A stretch of DNA of 64,000 nucleotides from Streptomyces rhizoryzae (lineage in GTDB: Bacteria; Actinomycetota; Actinomycetes; Streptomycetales; Streptomycetaceae). The stretch lies in the NCBI RefSeq assembly GCF_023155275.1, contig NZ_JALMUV010000002.1, positions 248,001 through 312,000 of the forward strand, in the 5' to 3' direction. This document shows, piece after piece, positions 9,155 through 18,294 of this stretch (its first letter is position 1; every line of letters begins with the position of its first letter). The notes below the pieces were generated by a model. That model was given only the letters and a program-made list of their open reading frames with translations. It did not search any database and was not told the origin of the DNA. The position numbers and the translations under genes were made by a program.

Positions 9155-10231
9155 GTGTCCCTGGAGGCCGTGCTGCGCCCCGTCATCGTCATCGGCGGGT
9201 CGACCGCCCTCACCGTGCTGCTGGTCTGGCTGATCGACCGCGCCCTACAGCGGATGGACCACCGGCACCCGGAGACCCCGCTGTGGGGCCTGCTGCGGCG
9301 CTGCCGGATACCGCTCCAGGCACTGCTGGCCGCGGCCCTGCTGCTCGGCTCGTACGACCAGACCCGCATCCCGGTGGTGGTCCACCACGAGGCGGGCATC
9401 GGCCAGGCGCTGACGCTGGTGCTGATAGCCGCCACCGCCTGGCTGCTGGTGCGGGCCTCGGCGGCCATAGTGGAGTCGTCGTACGCCCGGTACGCGGCCG
9501 GGGCGCGGGACGCGGCGCGGGTGCGCCGGGTGCGGACCCAGGTGACGCTGATCCAGCGGGTGGTCACCGCCGCGGTGATCGTCGTCGCGGCCGCCTCGAT
9601 GCTGCTCACGTTCCCGCAGATGCGGGCGGTGGGGACCTCGGTGCTGGCGTCGGCCGGACTGGTCGGCATCGTCGCCGGTATCGCCGCCCAGTCCACGCTC
9701 GGCAACCTCTTCGCCGGACTCCAGATCGCGTTCGGCGACATGGTGCGCATCGGGGACACCGTGGTCGTGGACGGCCAGTGGGGCACGGTCGAGGAGATCA
9801 CCCTGACTTTTCTGAGCGTGCGGACCTGGGACGAGCGCCGCATCACCATGCCGGTGTCGTACTTCACCAGCAAGCCGTTCGAGAACTGGTCGCGCGGCGG
9901 CGCCCAGATGACCGGCACGGTCTTCTTCCACCTCGACCACTCCGCCCCGGTGGAGAAGATGCGCCAGCACCTGCACGAGCTGCTCCAGGAGAGCCCGGAG
10001 TGGGACGGCCGGGCCTGGAGCCTGGTGGTCACCGACACCACCCCGTCCACCATCGTGGTGCGCGCCCTGGTCACCGCCCGGGACGCGGACGCCCTGTGGA
10101 CGGTACGCTGCCAGGTCCGCGAGCGGATGCTCGACTGGCTGCGCGCCGAGCACGCCTACGCGCTCCCGCGCATCGCCACCGCCCCGGCGCCGTCCGCCGG
10201 GGACGGCCCGGACGGCGGCCGGGAGCGCTGA
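9155..10231 (+). CDS. MscS-family mechanosensitive ion channel
   Basis: 358 aa from GTG 9155, directly after GAGGAGGAG. Three to four hydrophobic segments (about 5-27, 50-68, 80-105, 125-150) precede the pore-lining TM3 region, which has the Gly/Ala-rich pattern GLVGIVAGIAAQSTLGNLFAGLQ typical of MscS. The beta domain (VVDGQWGTVEEITL) and a cytoplasmic vestibule follow. The protein should release solutes on hypo-osmotic shock. The last residues are disordered. Its stop codon is only 12 bp from the stop of the convergent antiporter gene. Confidence 0.93.
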   Translation: MSLEAVLRPVIVIGGSTALTVLLVWLIDRALQRMDHRHPETPLWGLLRRCRIPLQALLAAALLLGSYDQTRIPVVVHHEAGIGQALTLVLIAATAWLLVRASAAIVESSYARYAAGARDAARVRRVRTQVTLIQRVVTAAVIVVAAASMLLTFPQMRAVGTSVLASAGLVGIVAGIAAQSTLGNLFAGLQIAFGDMVRIGDTVVVDGQWGTVEEITLTFLSVRTWDERRITMPVSYFTSKPFENWSRGGAQMTGTVFFHLDHSAPVEKMRQHLHELLQESPEWDGRAWSLVVTDTTPSTIVVRALVTARDADALWTVRCQVRERMLDWLRAEHAYALPRIATAPAPSAGDGPDGGRER

Positions 10232-10243
10232 GCCGGCCGCCTA

Positions 10244-11836
10244 CTAGGGCGCGGCCCGCAGGCTCCGCATGTCGAGGTTGCGCAGCACCCGGTCGACGAC
10301 CTCCGGGTCGGCGCCCGGCTCGCTGCGGGCCGAGAGCACCTCGTGGCGGGCCGCCGAGAGCATCTCGCCCTGGATCCGCTGGACCTTCTGCATCCGGGAG
10401 ATCCGCTTCTCGAACAGCTCGCGCCGCTCGTCGTCGACGATGTCCGGCGCGATCCGGGCCCCGATGTCGTAGGCGCGGCGGGCCAGTTGGTCGGCGACCT
10501 CGTCGGCCACCTCCTCGACCTCCAGGATCTCCTTCAGCCGCCGTTTGGACGCCTTGATGACCCGGACGGCCAGCTCCCGCTCCAGCGCGTCCGCGGCGTC
10601 GGAGTCGGCCCGCACCCGCAGCCTGCGCACCAGCCAGGGCAGCGTCAGCCCCTGGACGACGAGGGTGGAGAGCACCACCGCGAAGGCGATGAAGAGGATC
10701 TCGTCGCGGGCCGGGAAGGGCCCGCCGTCCACCCCGAAGGGGATGGCCAGGGCCAGCGCCACCGAGGCCACCCCGCGCATCCCGGACCACCACATGATGA
10801 CCGTCTCGCGCCAGCTCATCGGGATGTCCTCGTCGTAGTCCCGGCGCCGGTGCATCCGCTTGGCGAGCCAGGCGGCGGGCAGCAGCCACAGCAGGCGCAC
10901 CGCGACCACCACCGCGACCACGGCGGCACCGGCGCCGAGCATCGCGCCCCAGCGGCCGGACGCGGCCCCGAAGATGTTGTGCAGCTCCAGGCCGATCAGC
11001 CCGAAGGCGACACCGGTGACGAGGGTGTCGACGACCTCCCAGAAGGTGTAGCCGGCCAGCCGGCCCAGCACGTCGTCCGGGTCGACCGCGTACTCGGCCA
11101 GGAACAGCGCGGTGGTCAGCACCGCCAGCACGCCCGAGCCCTGGAACTCCTCGGCCAGCACGTACGCCACGAACGGCACCAGCAGCGTCAGCCCGATCTG
11201 GAGCGTGGGGTCGCCGAGCAGCCCCATCAGCTTGTTCGTCACCCAGCCCAGCACCAGGCCGACCGCTATGGCGACGACCGCGGAGAGCACCAACGAGCCG
11301 AGCGCACCGGGCACCGAGAAGCTGCCGCTGATCACCGCGGCCAGCGCGACGTGGTACAGCACGATCGCGGTGACGTCGTTGAACAGCCCCTCGCCCTCCA
11401 GGATGGAGACCATCCGGCGGGGCAGCCCCAGCTTGCCGGCGACCGCGGTGGCGGCGACCGGGTCGGGCGGGGCCACCAGCGCGCCGAGGACCACCGCGGC
11501 GGCCACCGGCATCCCCGGCACCACGGCGTGCGCGACCGCGGCGACCGCCGCCGTGGTGGCGAACACCAGCGCCACCGCGAGCAGGAAGATCGGCCGCAGA
11601 TTGGCGGTGAACTGCCGCCAGGAGGTGCGCTGCACGGCCGCGTAGAGCAGCGGCGGCAGCACGATCGGCAGGATGTACTCGGGCGGGATCTGGACGTTGG
11701 GCACGAACGGCAGCAGCGCCAGTACCGCGCCGGCCAGCGTCATCAGCACCGGCGAGGGCAGGCCCAGCCGGTCGCCGAGCGGCACCATCACCACCGCTCC
11801 GAGGAGCAGAACGAACAGCAGGGCCAACTGATCCAC
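10244..11836 (-). CDS. Na+/H+ antiporter, CPA1 family
   Basis: 530 aa from GTG 11836. About 12 membrane helices occupy residues 1-400. The ion-binding signature GEGLFNDVTAIV (Asn-Asp pair) identifies a CPA1 cation/proton antiporter of the NhaP/NHE type. The last 130 residues are cytoplasmic, helical and strongly charged, probably regulatory. The expected role is Na+ or K+ export and pH homeostasis. It ends with tandem stops (TAG TAG). The 122-bp gap upstream to the RluA gene holds its promoter region but no box I would name. Confidence 0.93.
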   Translation of the reverse strand: MDQLALLFVLLLGAVVMVPLGDRLGLPSPVLMTLAGAVLALLPFVPNVQIPPEYILPIVLPPLLYAAVQRTSWRQFTANLRPIFLLAVALVFATTAAVAAVAHAVVPGMPVAAAVVLGALVAPPDPVAATAVAGKLGLPRRMVSILEGEGLFNDVTAIVLYHVALAAVISGSFSVPGALGSLVLSAVVAIAVGLVLGWVTNKLMGLLGDPTLQIGLTLLVPFVAYVLAEEFQGSGVLAVLTTALFLAEYAVDPDDVLGRLAGYTFWEVVDTLVTGVAFGLIGLELHNIFGAASGRWGAMLGAGAAVVAVVVAVRLLWLLPAAWLAKRMHRRRDYDEDIPMSWRETVIMWWSGMRGVASVALALAIPFGVDGGPFPARDEILFIAFAVVLSTLVVQGLTLPWLVRRLRVRADSDAADALERELAVRVIKASKRRLKEILEVEEVADEVADQLARRAYDIGARIAPDIVDDERRELFEKRISRMQKVQRIQGEMLSAARHEVLSARSEPGADPEVVDRVLRNLDMRSLRAAP

Positions 11837-11958
11837 GGTGGCTACGCTCCGGGACGGTCGTTCTCGATCACTTTCCGTCCCAAGCCTGCCATGCAGTGGT
11901 CAGATGACCGTTTCGCCGCTCAGCCGCCGCCCCCGCGGGGCCGGCGAACCGGTCCGGA

Positions 11959-12900
11959 TCAGTAGCTCTCCTCCCGGACGGTGTCCAGCGCGTGCTGGAG
12001 GTCGTCCGGATACGCGCTTTCGAACTCCACCCAGCTGCCGTCCGAGGGGTGCTCGAAGCCCAGCCGCACCGCGTGCAGCCACTGCCGTGCCACCCCCAGC
12101 CGCTTGGCGAGCGTGGGGTCCGCGCCGTACGTCAGGTCGCCGACGCACGGGTGCCGGTGCGCGGACATGTGCACCCGGATCTGGTGCGTCCGCCCGGTCT
12201 CCAGCTTGATGTCCAGCAGGCTCGCGGCCCGGAACGCCTCGATGAGGTCGTAGTGCGTGACCGACGGCTTGCCGTCGGCGGTGACCGCCCACTTGTAGTC
12301 GTGGTTCGGGTGCCGCCCGATGGGGGCGTCGATGGTGCCGCTCAGCGGGTCCGGGTGGCCCTGCACCAGCGCGTGGTACCGCTTGTCCGGCACCCGCTCC
12401 TTGAACTGCCGCTTCAGCGAGGTGTACGCCCGCTCCGACTTGGCGACGACCATCAGGCCGGAGGTGCCGACGTCCAGCCGGTGCACGATGCCCTGCCGCT
12501 CGGCGGCGCCGGACGTGGAGATCCGGTAGCCGGCCGCGGCCAGCCCGCCGATCACGGTGGTGCCGCTCCAGCCGGGGCTGGGGTGCGCGGCCACCCCGAC
12601 GGGCTTGCTGATCACCACGACGTCCGCGTCGTCGTGCACGATCTCCATGCCCTCGACGGGCTCGGCGACGATCTCCACCGGCGCCGCGGCCGCCGGCATC
12701 TCGACCTCCAGCCAGGCACCCCCGCGCACCCGCTCGGACTTCATCACCTCGGAGCCGTCGACCCGGACCTTGCCGGCCGAGGCGAGCTCGGCCGCCTTCG
12801 TCCGGGAAAAGCCGAACATACGGGCCAGCGCGGCGTCCACGCGCTCGCCTTCCAGGCCGTCCGGTACGGGCAGGGTGCGGATCTCGGGAAGCGTGCTCAC
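11959..12900 (-). CDS. RluA-family 23S rRNA pseudouridine synthase
   Basis: 313 aa. I chose GTG 12900 because CATACT ends exactly 6 nt upstream (leaderless pattern); the alternative ATG at 12927 would add nine residues that do not match the family start. An S4 RNA-binding domain (about 20-85: [20 protein letters not shown]) precedes the RluA catalytic domain with [12 protein letters not shown], where the Asp is the catalytic residue. It most resembles RluD, which modifies helix 69 of 23S rRNA, but the exact target is inferred. It lies just downstream of lspA in the same direction. Confidence 0.92.
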   Translation of the reverse strand: MSTLPEIRTLPVPDGLEGERVDAALARMFGFSRTKAAELASAGKVRVDGSEVMKSERVRGGAWLEVEMPAAAAPVEIVAEPVEGMEIVHDDADVVVISKPVGVAAHPSPGWSGTTVIGGLAAAGYRISTSGAAERQGIVHRLDVGTSGLMVVAKSERAYTSLKRQFKERVPDKRYHALVQGHPDPLSGTIDAPIGRHPNHDYKWAVTADGKPSVTHYDLIEAFRAASLLDIKLETGRTHQIRVHMSAHRHPCVGDLTYGADPTLAKRLGVARQWLHAVRLGFEHPSDGSWVEFESAYPDDLQHALDTVREESY

Positions 12901-12969
12901 CCCACGAGTATGGCAGTCCCGCACCACTGCCCGGCCCGGGCCCGGACCGGCGGGCCCGGCACCGGTCCG

Positions 12970-13572
12970 TCAGTCCCGGTGGACCGTCCCGTCCGGGTCC
13001 AGCCCCCGGAAGGACAGCAGCACGATCAGCACGCCGCCGCAGACGATCGCGGAGTCGGCGAGGTTGAAGACCGCGAAGTGCGCCGGGGCGATGAAGTCCA
13101 CCACCCCGCCCTGGAAGACGCCCGGCGCGCGGAAGATCCGGTCGGTGAGGTTGCCGAACGCGCCGCCCAGCAGCAGGCCCAGCGCGATCGCCCAGGGCAG
13201 GCTGTAGAGCTTGCGGGCGATCCGGAAGATCACCACGATCACCACCGCGGCGATGATCGTCAGGAACACCGTCAGGGCCTGCCCGAAGCCGAAGGCCGCC
13301 CCGCGGTTGCGGATCACGCTGAACTGAAGCAGCGTCCCGATGACCTCCACCGGCGCGTGGTGCTCCAGCTTGGCGACCACCGCGAGCTTGCTGCCCAGGT
13401 CGAGCAGGTAGACCACCGCGGCCACCAGCAGCAGGGCGGCGATCCGCCGCTTGCCGCGGGCGGTGGGCCGCTCGCCCTCCGCCGGCCGTCCCCCCTCGGA
13501 TCCCGCCGCGGGATCCGCCCCGGAACCCGGCTCGGATTCCGGCGTACCGGTGATGCGCTCCGCCTCTGCCAC
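12970..13572 (-). CDS. lspA: Lipoprotein signal peptidase (signal peptidase II)
   Basis: 200 aa from GTG 13572, with GGGAC upstream; the longer frame to 13692 lacks a ribosome site. About 45 hydrophilic N-terminal residues precede four membrane helices. Family motifs: [18 protein letters not shown] (first catalytic Asp) and FNLADSAI (second catalytic Asp). It removes signal peptides from diacylglyceryl-modified prolipoproteins. It is probably co-transcribed with the pseudouridine synthase gene 69 bp downstream, a common bacterial pairing. Confidence 0.95.
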   Translation of the reverse strand: MAEAERITGTPESEPGSGADPAAGSEGGRPAEGERPTARGKRRIAALLLVAAVVYLLDLGSKLAVVAKLEHHAPVEVIGTLLQFSVIRNRGAAFGFGQALTVFLTIIAAVVIVVIFRIARKLYSLPWAIALGLLLGGAFGNLTDRIFRAPGVFQGGVVDFIAPAHFAVFNLADSAIVCGGVLIVLLSFRGLDPDGTVHRD

Positions 13573-13695
13573 GTGTGTGTCCCTCAGCCCGTCGAGTCCG
13601 CCGCCGGGCCGTGCCCGGCTGCCCCCGAGACTACGGCACACCCCCGTGCGGGCGGGCCGGCCGGTGCCGCCCCGCCACGCCCGCCGCGGCACCGG

Positions 13696-14418
13696 TCAGC
13701 GCCGCTCCTGCTTCTGCTTGCACTCCACACACAGCGTCGCCCGCGGGAACGCCTGCATCCGGGCCTTGCCGATCGGCTTGCCGCAGTTCTCGCACACGCC
13801 GTACGTGCCGGCGTCCAGCCGGCCGAGGGCGCGCTCGGTCTGGTGCAGCATCTCGCGGGCGTTGGAGGCCAGCGCCAGCTCGTGCTCGCGGGTGATGTTC
13901 TTGGTGCCGGTGTCCGCCTCGTCGTCGCCCGCGCCGTCGCCGGAGTCCCGCATCAGCCCGGCGATGGCGTCCTCGGCGGCGGTGATCTCCGCCCGCAGCC
14001 GGACCACCTCGCCCTTCAGGGCGCCCCGCGCCTCGTCCACCTCCGCGGACGTCCACGGGTCCTCCCCCGGCCGGACCGCCAGCTCCCCGGGGTCCGCGAG
14101 GGCACGGGCCGGGGGCGCCGCGGAGTCCGCGCCCGGCGCGGAGGCCGGTGCGGCCGCCGTCTTCTTCGCCACCATCGTCCCGGCTCCCGTCTCCCCGGCC
14201 GCTTCCTGCCCGGCCGCTCGCTTCCCTGACCCTGCCGTCTTCTTCGCCGCCGCCTTCTTCACGGCCGCTTTCCCGGCGACCGCCTTCTTCGCCGGCGCCT
14301 TCTTCGCCGCCTTCTTCGGGGCGGCCGCCTCCTCGTGGCCGGACTGCTTCACGACGTCCTCGTCAGCGGGCCCGGCGGACGTCGTGGTCTTCTCCGCGGC
14401 GGTCTTCTTCGCCACCAT
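13696..14418 (-). CDS. DksA/TraR C4 zinc-finger protein with Lys/Ala-rich tail
   Basis: 240 aa from ATG 14418 (GAAGGGG upstream). Residues 1-80 are rich in Lys and Ala with AAKK-type repeats, like histone H1 tails. Residues 120-175 are acidic and helical. The C-terminus carries a C4 zinc finger, CENC...CVEC, in a DksA/TraR setting. DksA-like proteins enter the RNA polymerase secondary channel; whether this one does is unproven. An internal start at 14175 repeats the first eight residues (MVAKKTAA), so a short isoform without the basic tail is possible. It diverges from ileS. Confidence 0.9.
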   Translation of the reverse strand: MVAKKTAAEKTTTSAGPADEDVVKQSGHEEAAAPKKAAKKAPAKKAVAGKAAVKKAAAKKTAGSGKRAAGQEAAGETGAGTMVAKKTAAAPASAPGADSAAPPARALADPGELAVRPGEDPWTSAEVDEARGALKGEVVRLRAEITAAEDAIAGLMRDSGDGAGDDEADTGTKNITREHELALASNAREMLHQTERALGRLDAGTYGVCENCGKPIGKARMQAFPRATLCVECKQKQERR

Positions 14419-14431
14419 GGCCGCGACCCCT

Positions 14432-14443
14432 TCACATATGTGA
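14432..14443. promoter_or_regulatory. 12-bp palindrome next to the DksA-like ribosome site
   Basis: Perfect palindrome TCACATATGTGA, 14 nt upstream of the start codon at 14418 and touching the Shine-Dalgarno sequence. It is AT-rich in a very GC-rich setting. It could be an operator or form a small RNA hairpin; no regulator is identified. Confidence 0.4.
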
Positions 14444-14687
14444 TCTTGTGCGCGAATCGTGCGGGAACGATAAATCGCCGCACGGCACGCGGCAACGGGA
14501 CGCACCGCCCGGCCACCCCGCCGCCGGGGCCGTACGCCCGGTCTGCCTCGGTTGTGCCCCGCTTCCTGCGTCGTAATCCGACCGGAATGCCCTGCTCTGC
14601 ACGGATCGGCATTCGGGTCACCCGCCACCGGGCCCCGGCCGCCCGGAATCCGGTCGGCCGCGCCGCGCGCGGGCCTTTACACTGGGC

Positions 14688-14950
14688 GGAGCGAAAGGCG
14701 TCGATGGGACGAGTAGCGTCATACGCAGCCAGCAGCGACCCGGGGACGGTGCGAGCCCGGGGGTGTGCCTGACGTGAAGATCAGCCCGGAGCCGCCGGAA
14801 GAAAGCCCCGGACCGCGGGCGAGTAGAACCGGCAGCGCGATCCCAATGAGGGGGCGGTGCGGACAGCGCCGCCAAGGAGGGTGGTACCGCGGGAGCCGAC
14901 GCTCTCGTCCCTCCGGTCGGAGAACGCACCAGGTGTCCGCCGGAGGAACC
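14688..14950 (+). ncRNA. T-box riboswitch of ileS (translational type)
   Basis: The conserved T-box AGGGTGGTACCGCGG lies at 14878-14892. The specifier is probably ATC (14780-14782, isoleucine) in the context GTGAAGATCAGC; an AGTA motif at 14711-14714 is the likely opposing side of the specifier loop. CCTCCGG (14910-14916) can pair either with the ribosome site CCGGAGG (14940-14946) or, through CCCTCC (14909-14914), with GGAGGG of the T-box (14876-14881). That is a translational switch without an intrinsic terminator. A -10-like TACACT lies at 14678-14683. Confidence 0.93.
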
Positions 14951-14951
14951 G

Positions 14952-17900
14952 ATGAGTCCCACGCCCCAGTACCGCCCGGTACCAGCCCAGGTCGACCTGC
15001 CCGCCCTTGAGCACGCGGTGCTCGACTTCTGGCAGGAGCGCAAGGTCTTCGCCCGCACCCTCCAGCAGTCCGAGGGCCGCCCCGAGTGGGTCTTCTACGA
15101 GGGCCCCCCGACGGCCAACGGCATGCCCGGCGCGCACCACATCGAGGCCCGCGTCTTCAAGGACGTCTTCCCCCGGTTCCGCACCATGCGCGGCTACCAC
15201 GTCGACCGCAAGGCCGGCTGGGACTGCCACGGCCTCCCGGTCGAGCTGGCCGTCGAGAAGGAGCTGGGCTTCAACGGCAAGAAGGACATCGAGGCGTACG
15301 GCATCGCCGAGTTCAACGCCAAGTGCCGCGAGTCGGTGACCCGGCACACCGACGCCTTCGCCGAGCTGACCACGCGGATGGGGTACTGGACCGACCTGGA
15401 CGCCCCGTACCGCACCATGGACCCCGACTACATCGAGTCGGTGTGGTGGTCGCTGAAGGAGATCTTCACCAAGGGCCTGCTGGTCCAGGACCACCGCGTC
15501 GCCCCCTGGTGCCCGCGCTGCGGCACCGGCCTGTCCGACCACGAGCTGGCGCAGGGCTACGAGACCGTCGTGGACCCCTCGGTCTTCGTCCGCCTGCCGC
15601 TGACCTCCGGCCCCCTGGCCGGCAGGGCCGCCCTCCTGGTCTGGACGACCACCCCCTGGACCCTGGTCTCCAACACCGCCGTCGCCGCCCACCCCGACGT
15701 CACCTACGTCGTCGCCACCGACGGCACCGAGCGGCTGGTCGTCGCCGAGCCGCTGCTGGAGAAGGCGCTGGGCGAGGGCTGGACGGCCACCGGCGAGACG
15801 TTCACCGGCCGCGAGATGGAGCGCTGGTCCTACGACCGCCCCTTCTCCTTCGTCGAGCTGGACGGCGCCCACTTCGTCGTCAACGCCGAGTACGTCACCA
15901 CCGACGACGGCACCGGCCTGGTGCACCAGGCCCCCGCCTTCGGTGAGGACGACCTCAAGACCTGCCGCGGCTACGGGCTGCCCGTGGTCAACCCGGTCCG
16001 CCCGGACGGCACCTTCGAGGAGCAGCTCCCGCTCGTCGGCGGCCAGTTCTTCAAGAAGGCCGACGAGGCCCTGGTTGCCGACCTCGACGCGCGCGGCCTG
16101 CTCTTCCGCCACCTCGCCTACGAGCACAGCTACCCGCACTGCTGGCGCTGCCACACCGCGCTCCTCTACTACGCCCAGCCGTCCTGGTACATCCGCACCA
16201 CCGCGGTCAAGGACGCCCTGCTGCGGGAGAACGAGCGCACCAACTGGTTCCCCGAGTCGGTCAAGCACGGCCGGTTCGGCGACTGGCTGAACAACAACAT
16301 CGACTGGGCGCTCTCCCGCAACCGCTACTGGGGCACCCCGCTGCCCATCTGGCGCTGCGAGGAGGGCCACCTGACCTGCGTCGGCTCGCTCGCCGAGCTG
16401 ACCGAGCTGACCGGCACCGACCAGTCCGGCCTGGACCCGCACCGCCCGTACATCGACGAGATCACCTTCGGCTGCACCCACGAGGGCTGCGCGCTCACCG
16501 CCACCCGCGTCCCCGAGGTCATCGACGCCTGGTACGACTCCGGCTCGATGCCGTTCGCGCAGTGGGGCTACCCGTACCGCAACAAGGAGCTGTTCGAGAA
16601 GCGCTACCCCGCGCAGTTCATCTCCGAGGCGATCGACCAGACCCGCGGCTGGTTCTACACCCTCATGGCCGTCGGCACCCTGGTCTTCGACAAGTCCAGT
16701 TACGAGAACGTGGTCTGCCTGGGCCACATCCTCGCCGAGGACGGCCGGAAGATGTCCAAGCACCTGGGCAACATCCTCCAGCCGATCCCGCTGATGGACC
16801 AGCACGGCGCCGACGCGGTCCGCTGGTTCATGGCGGCCGGCGGCTCCCCCTGGTCGGCCCGCCGGGTCGGCCACAACACCATCCAGGAAGTCGTCCGCAA
16901 GACCCTGCTGACGTACTGGAACACCGTCGCCTTCCAGGCGCTCTACGCCCGCACCGCCGGCTGGGCCCCGTCCGCGGCCGACCCGGCCCCGGCCGCCCGC
17001 CCGCTGCTGGACCGCTGGCTGCTCGGCGAGCTGAACACCCTGGTCGACGGTGTCACCGAGGCCCTGGAGAGCTACGACACCCAGCGCGCCGGCAAGCTGC
17101 TGTCCGCGTTCGTCGACGACCTCTCCAACTGGTACGTCCGCCGCTCCCGCCGCCGCTTCTGGCAGGGCGACGCGGCCGCGCTGCGCACCCTGCACGACGT
17201 GATCGAGACGGTCACCCGGCTGATGGCCCCGCTCGTCCCGTTCATCACCGAGCGGGTCTGGCAGGACCTGGTCGTCCCGGTCACCCCGGACGCCCCGGAC
17301 TCGGTGCACCTGGCCACCTGGCCGGAGACCGACCGGGAGCTGATCGACCCGGCGCTCTCCGCGCAGATGCAGCTGGTGCGCCGGCTGGTCGAGCTGGGCC
17401 GCGCCACCCGCGCCGAGTCCGGTGTGAAGACCCGCCAGCCGCTGTCCCGCGCGCTGGTCGGCGCGCACGGCTTCGCGGACCTCTCCGAGGACCTGCGCGC
17501 CCAGATCGCCGAGGAGCTCAACGTCAGCTCGCTGGCGTCGCTGTCCGAGGTGGGCGGCTCCCTGGTGGACACCACCGCCAAGGCCAACTTCCGCGCCCTG
17601 GGCAAGCGGTTCGGCAAGGGCGTCCAGGCGGTCGCCAAGGCCATCGCCGCCGCGGACGCCGCCGCCCTCTCGCTCGCGCTGCGCGAGGGCACGGCGAGCG
17701 TCGAGGTGGACGGCGAGACCGTCGCCCTCACCCCGGAAGAGGTCATCATCACCGAAACCCCGCGCGAGGGCTGGTCGGTGGCCTCCGACGCGGGCGCCAC
17801 GGTCGCGCTGGACCTGGAGATCACCCCCGAGCTGCGCCGCGCCGGCCTGGCCCGGGACGCGATCCGGCTGATCCAGGAGGCCCGCAAGAACAGCGGCCTG

Positions 17901-18095
17901 GACGTCGCCGACCGGATCGCCCTGCGCTGGACGGCCACCGACGACGAGGTGCGCACGGCGCTGGCCGACCACGCCGCGCTGATCGCCGAGGAGGTGCTGG
18001 CCACCGACTTCGCCACCGGCGAGCCGGACGGGTCCTTCGGCCCGGCCTTCACCGACGAGGCGCTGTCCCTGACCTTCCACCTCCGCAAGGCGTAA
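14952..18095 (+). CDS. ileS: Isoleucyl-tRNA synthetase, type 2 (eukaryote-like)
   Basis: 1047 aa from ATG 14952, with GGAGG spaced 5 nt. Class I synthetase charging tRNA-Ile. The HIGH-type motif reads ANG-MP-GAHH (G60-H63), so the first and third positions of HxGH are exchanged. The KMSKS loop is KMSKH (600-604). The editing domain contains WTTTPWTLVSNTA near residue 235. The anticodon-binding domain and an extended C-terminal domain follow, with no C-terminal zinc finger of the bacterial type 1 kind. Type 2 enzymes are generally less sensitive to mupirocin. Expression is set by the T-box upstream; two terminators follow. Confidence 0.98.
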   Translation: MSPTPQYRPVPAQVDLPALEHAVLDFWQERKVFARTLQQSEGRPEWVFYEGPPTANGMPGAHHIEARVFKDVFPRFRTMRGYHVDRKAGWDCHGLPVELAVEKELGFNGKKDIEAYGIAEFNAKCRESVTRHTDAFAELTTRMGYWTDLDAPYRTMDPDYIESVWWSLKEIFTKGLLVQDHRVAPWCPRCGTGLSDHELAQGYETVVDPSVFVRLPLTSGPLAGRAALLVWTTTPWTLVSNTAVAAHPDVTYVVATDGTERLVVAEPLLEKALGEGWTATGETFTGREMERWSYDRPFSFVELDGAHFVVNAEYVTTDDGTGLVHQAPAFGEDDLKTCRGYGLPVVNPVRPDGTFEEQLPLVGGQFFKKADEALVADLDARGLLFRHLAYEHSYPHCWRCHTALLYYAQPSWYIRTTAVKDALLRENERTNWFPESVKHGRFGDWLNNNIDWALSRNRYWGTPLPIWRCEEGHLTCVGSLAELTELTGTDQSGLDPHRPYIDEITFGCTHEGCALTATRVPEVIDAWYDSGSMPFAQWGYPYRNKELFEKRYPAQFISEAIDQTRGWFYTLMAVGTLVFDKSSYENVVCLGHILAEDGRKMSKHLGNILQPIPLMDQHGADAVRWFMAAGGSPWSARRVGHNTIQEVVRKTLLTYWNTVAFQALYARTAGWAPSAADPAPAARPLLDRWLLGELNTLVDGVTEALESYDTQRAGKLLSAFVDDLSNWYVRRSRRRFWQGDAAALRTLHDVIETVTRLMAPLVPFITERVWQDLVVPVTPDAPDSVHLATWPETDRELIDPALSAQMQLVRRLVELGRATRAESGVKTRQPLSRALVGAHGFADLSEDLRAQIAEELNVSSLASLSEVGGSLVDTTAKANFRALGKRFGKGVQAVAKAIAAADAAALSLALREGTASVEVDGETVALTPEEVIITETPREGWSVASDAGATVALDLEITPELRRAGLARDAIRLIQEARKNSGLDVADRIALRWTATDDEVRTALADHAALIAEEVLATDFATGEPDGSFGPAFTDEALSLTFHLRKA

Positions 18096-18123
18096 CGGAG
18101 CACGGAAGCACGGCAGAGCACGA

Positions 18124-18156
18124 GCGGGCCCCGGCGCACCAGGCGCCGGGGCCCGC
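18124..18156 (+). terminator. ileS terminator
   Basis: Perfect 14-bp stem, arms 18124-18137 and 18143-18156, with 5-nt loop ACCAG, 29 nt after the ileS stop codon. Confidence 0.85.
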
Positions 18157-18215
18157 GCTCTTCTCCGCCCCCCGCGCACCACCGCCGCGCCCCCCGCCCG
18201 GACGACGGCACGGAA

Positions 18216-18256
18216 CAGGGCCGGGCCCCGAGGGAATCCCTCGGGGCCCGGCCCTG
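18216..18256. terminator. Perfect 19-bp hairpin between ileS and divIVA
   Basis: Arms 18216-18234 and 18238-18256 are perfectly complementary with a 3-nt spacer. It sits between the convergent ileS and divIVA genes and most likely ends the dcw-side transcript (minus strand), backing up the ileS terminator. Confidence 0.85.
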
Positions 18257-18294
18257 ATTGCCGACGTGAGGCGCCTACCGGCGGCAGCCCTCCG

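Noticed and set aside
10238..10252. CCTACTAGGG resembling the left end of the MITE
   Set aside because: It is the tandem TAG stop of the antiporter gene; no GTGTCCG or inverted partner follows.
14781..18182. 1133-aa frame antisense to ileS
   Set aside because: Low-complexity shadow over a certain gene and the T-box.
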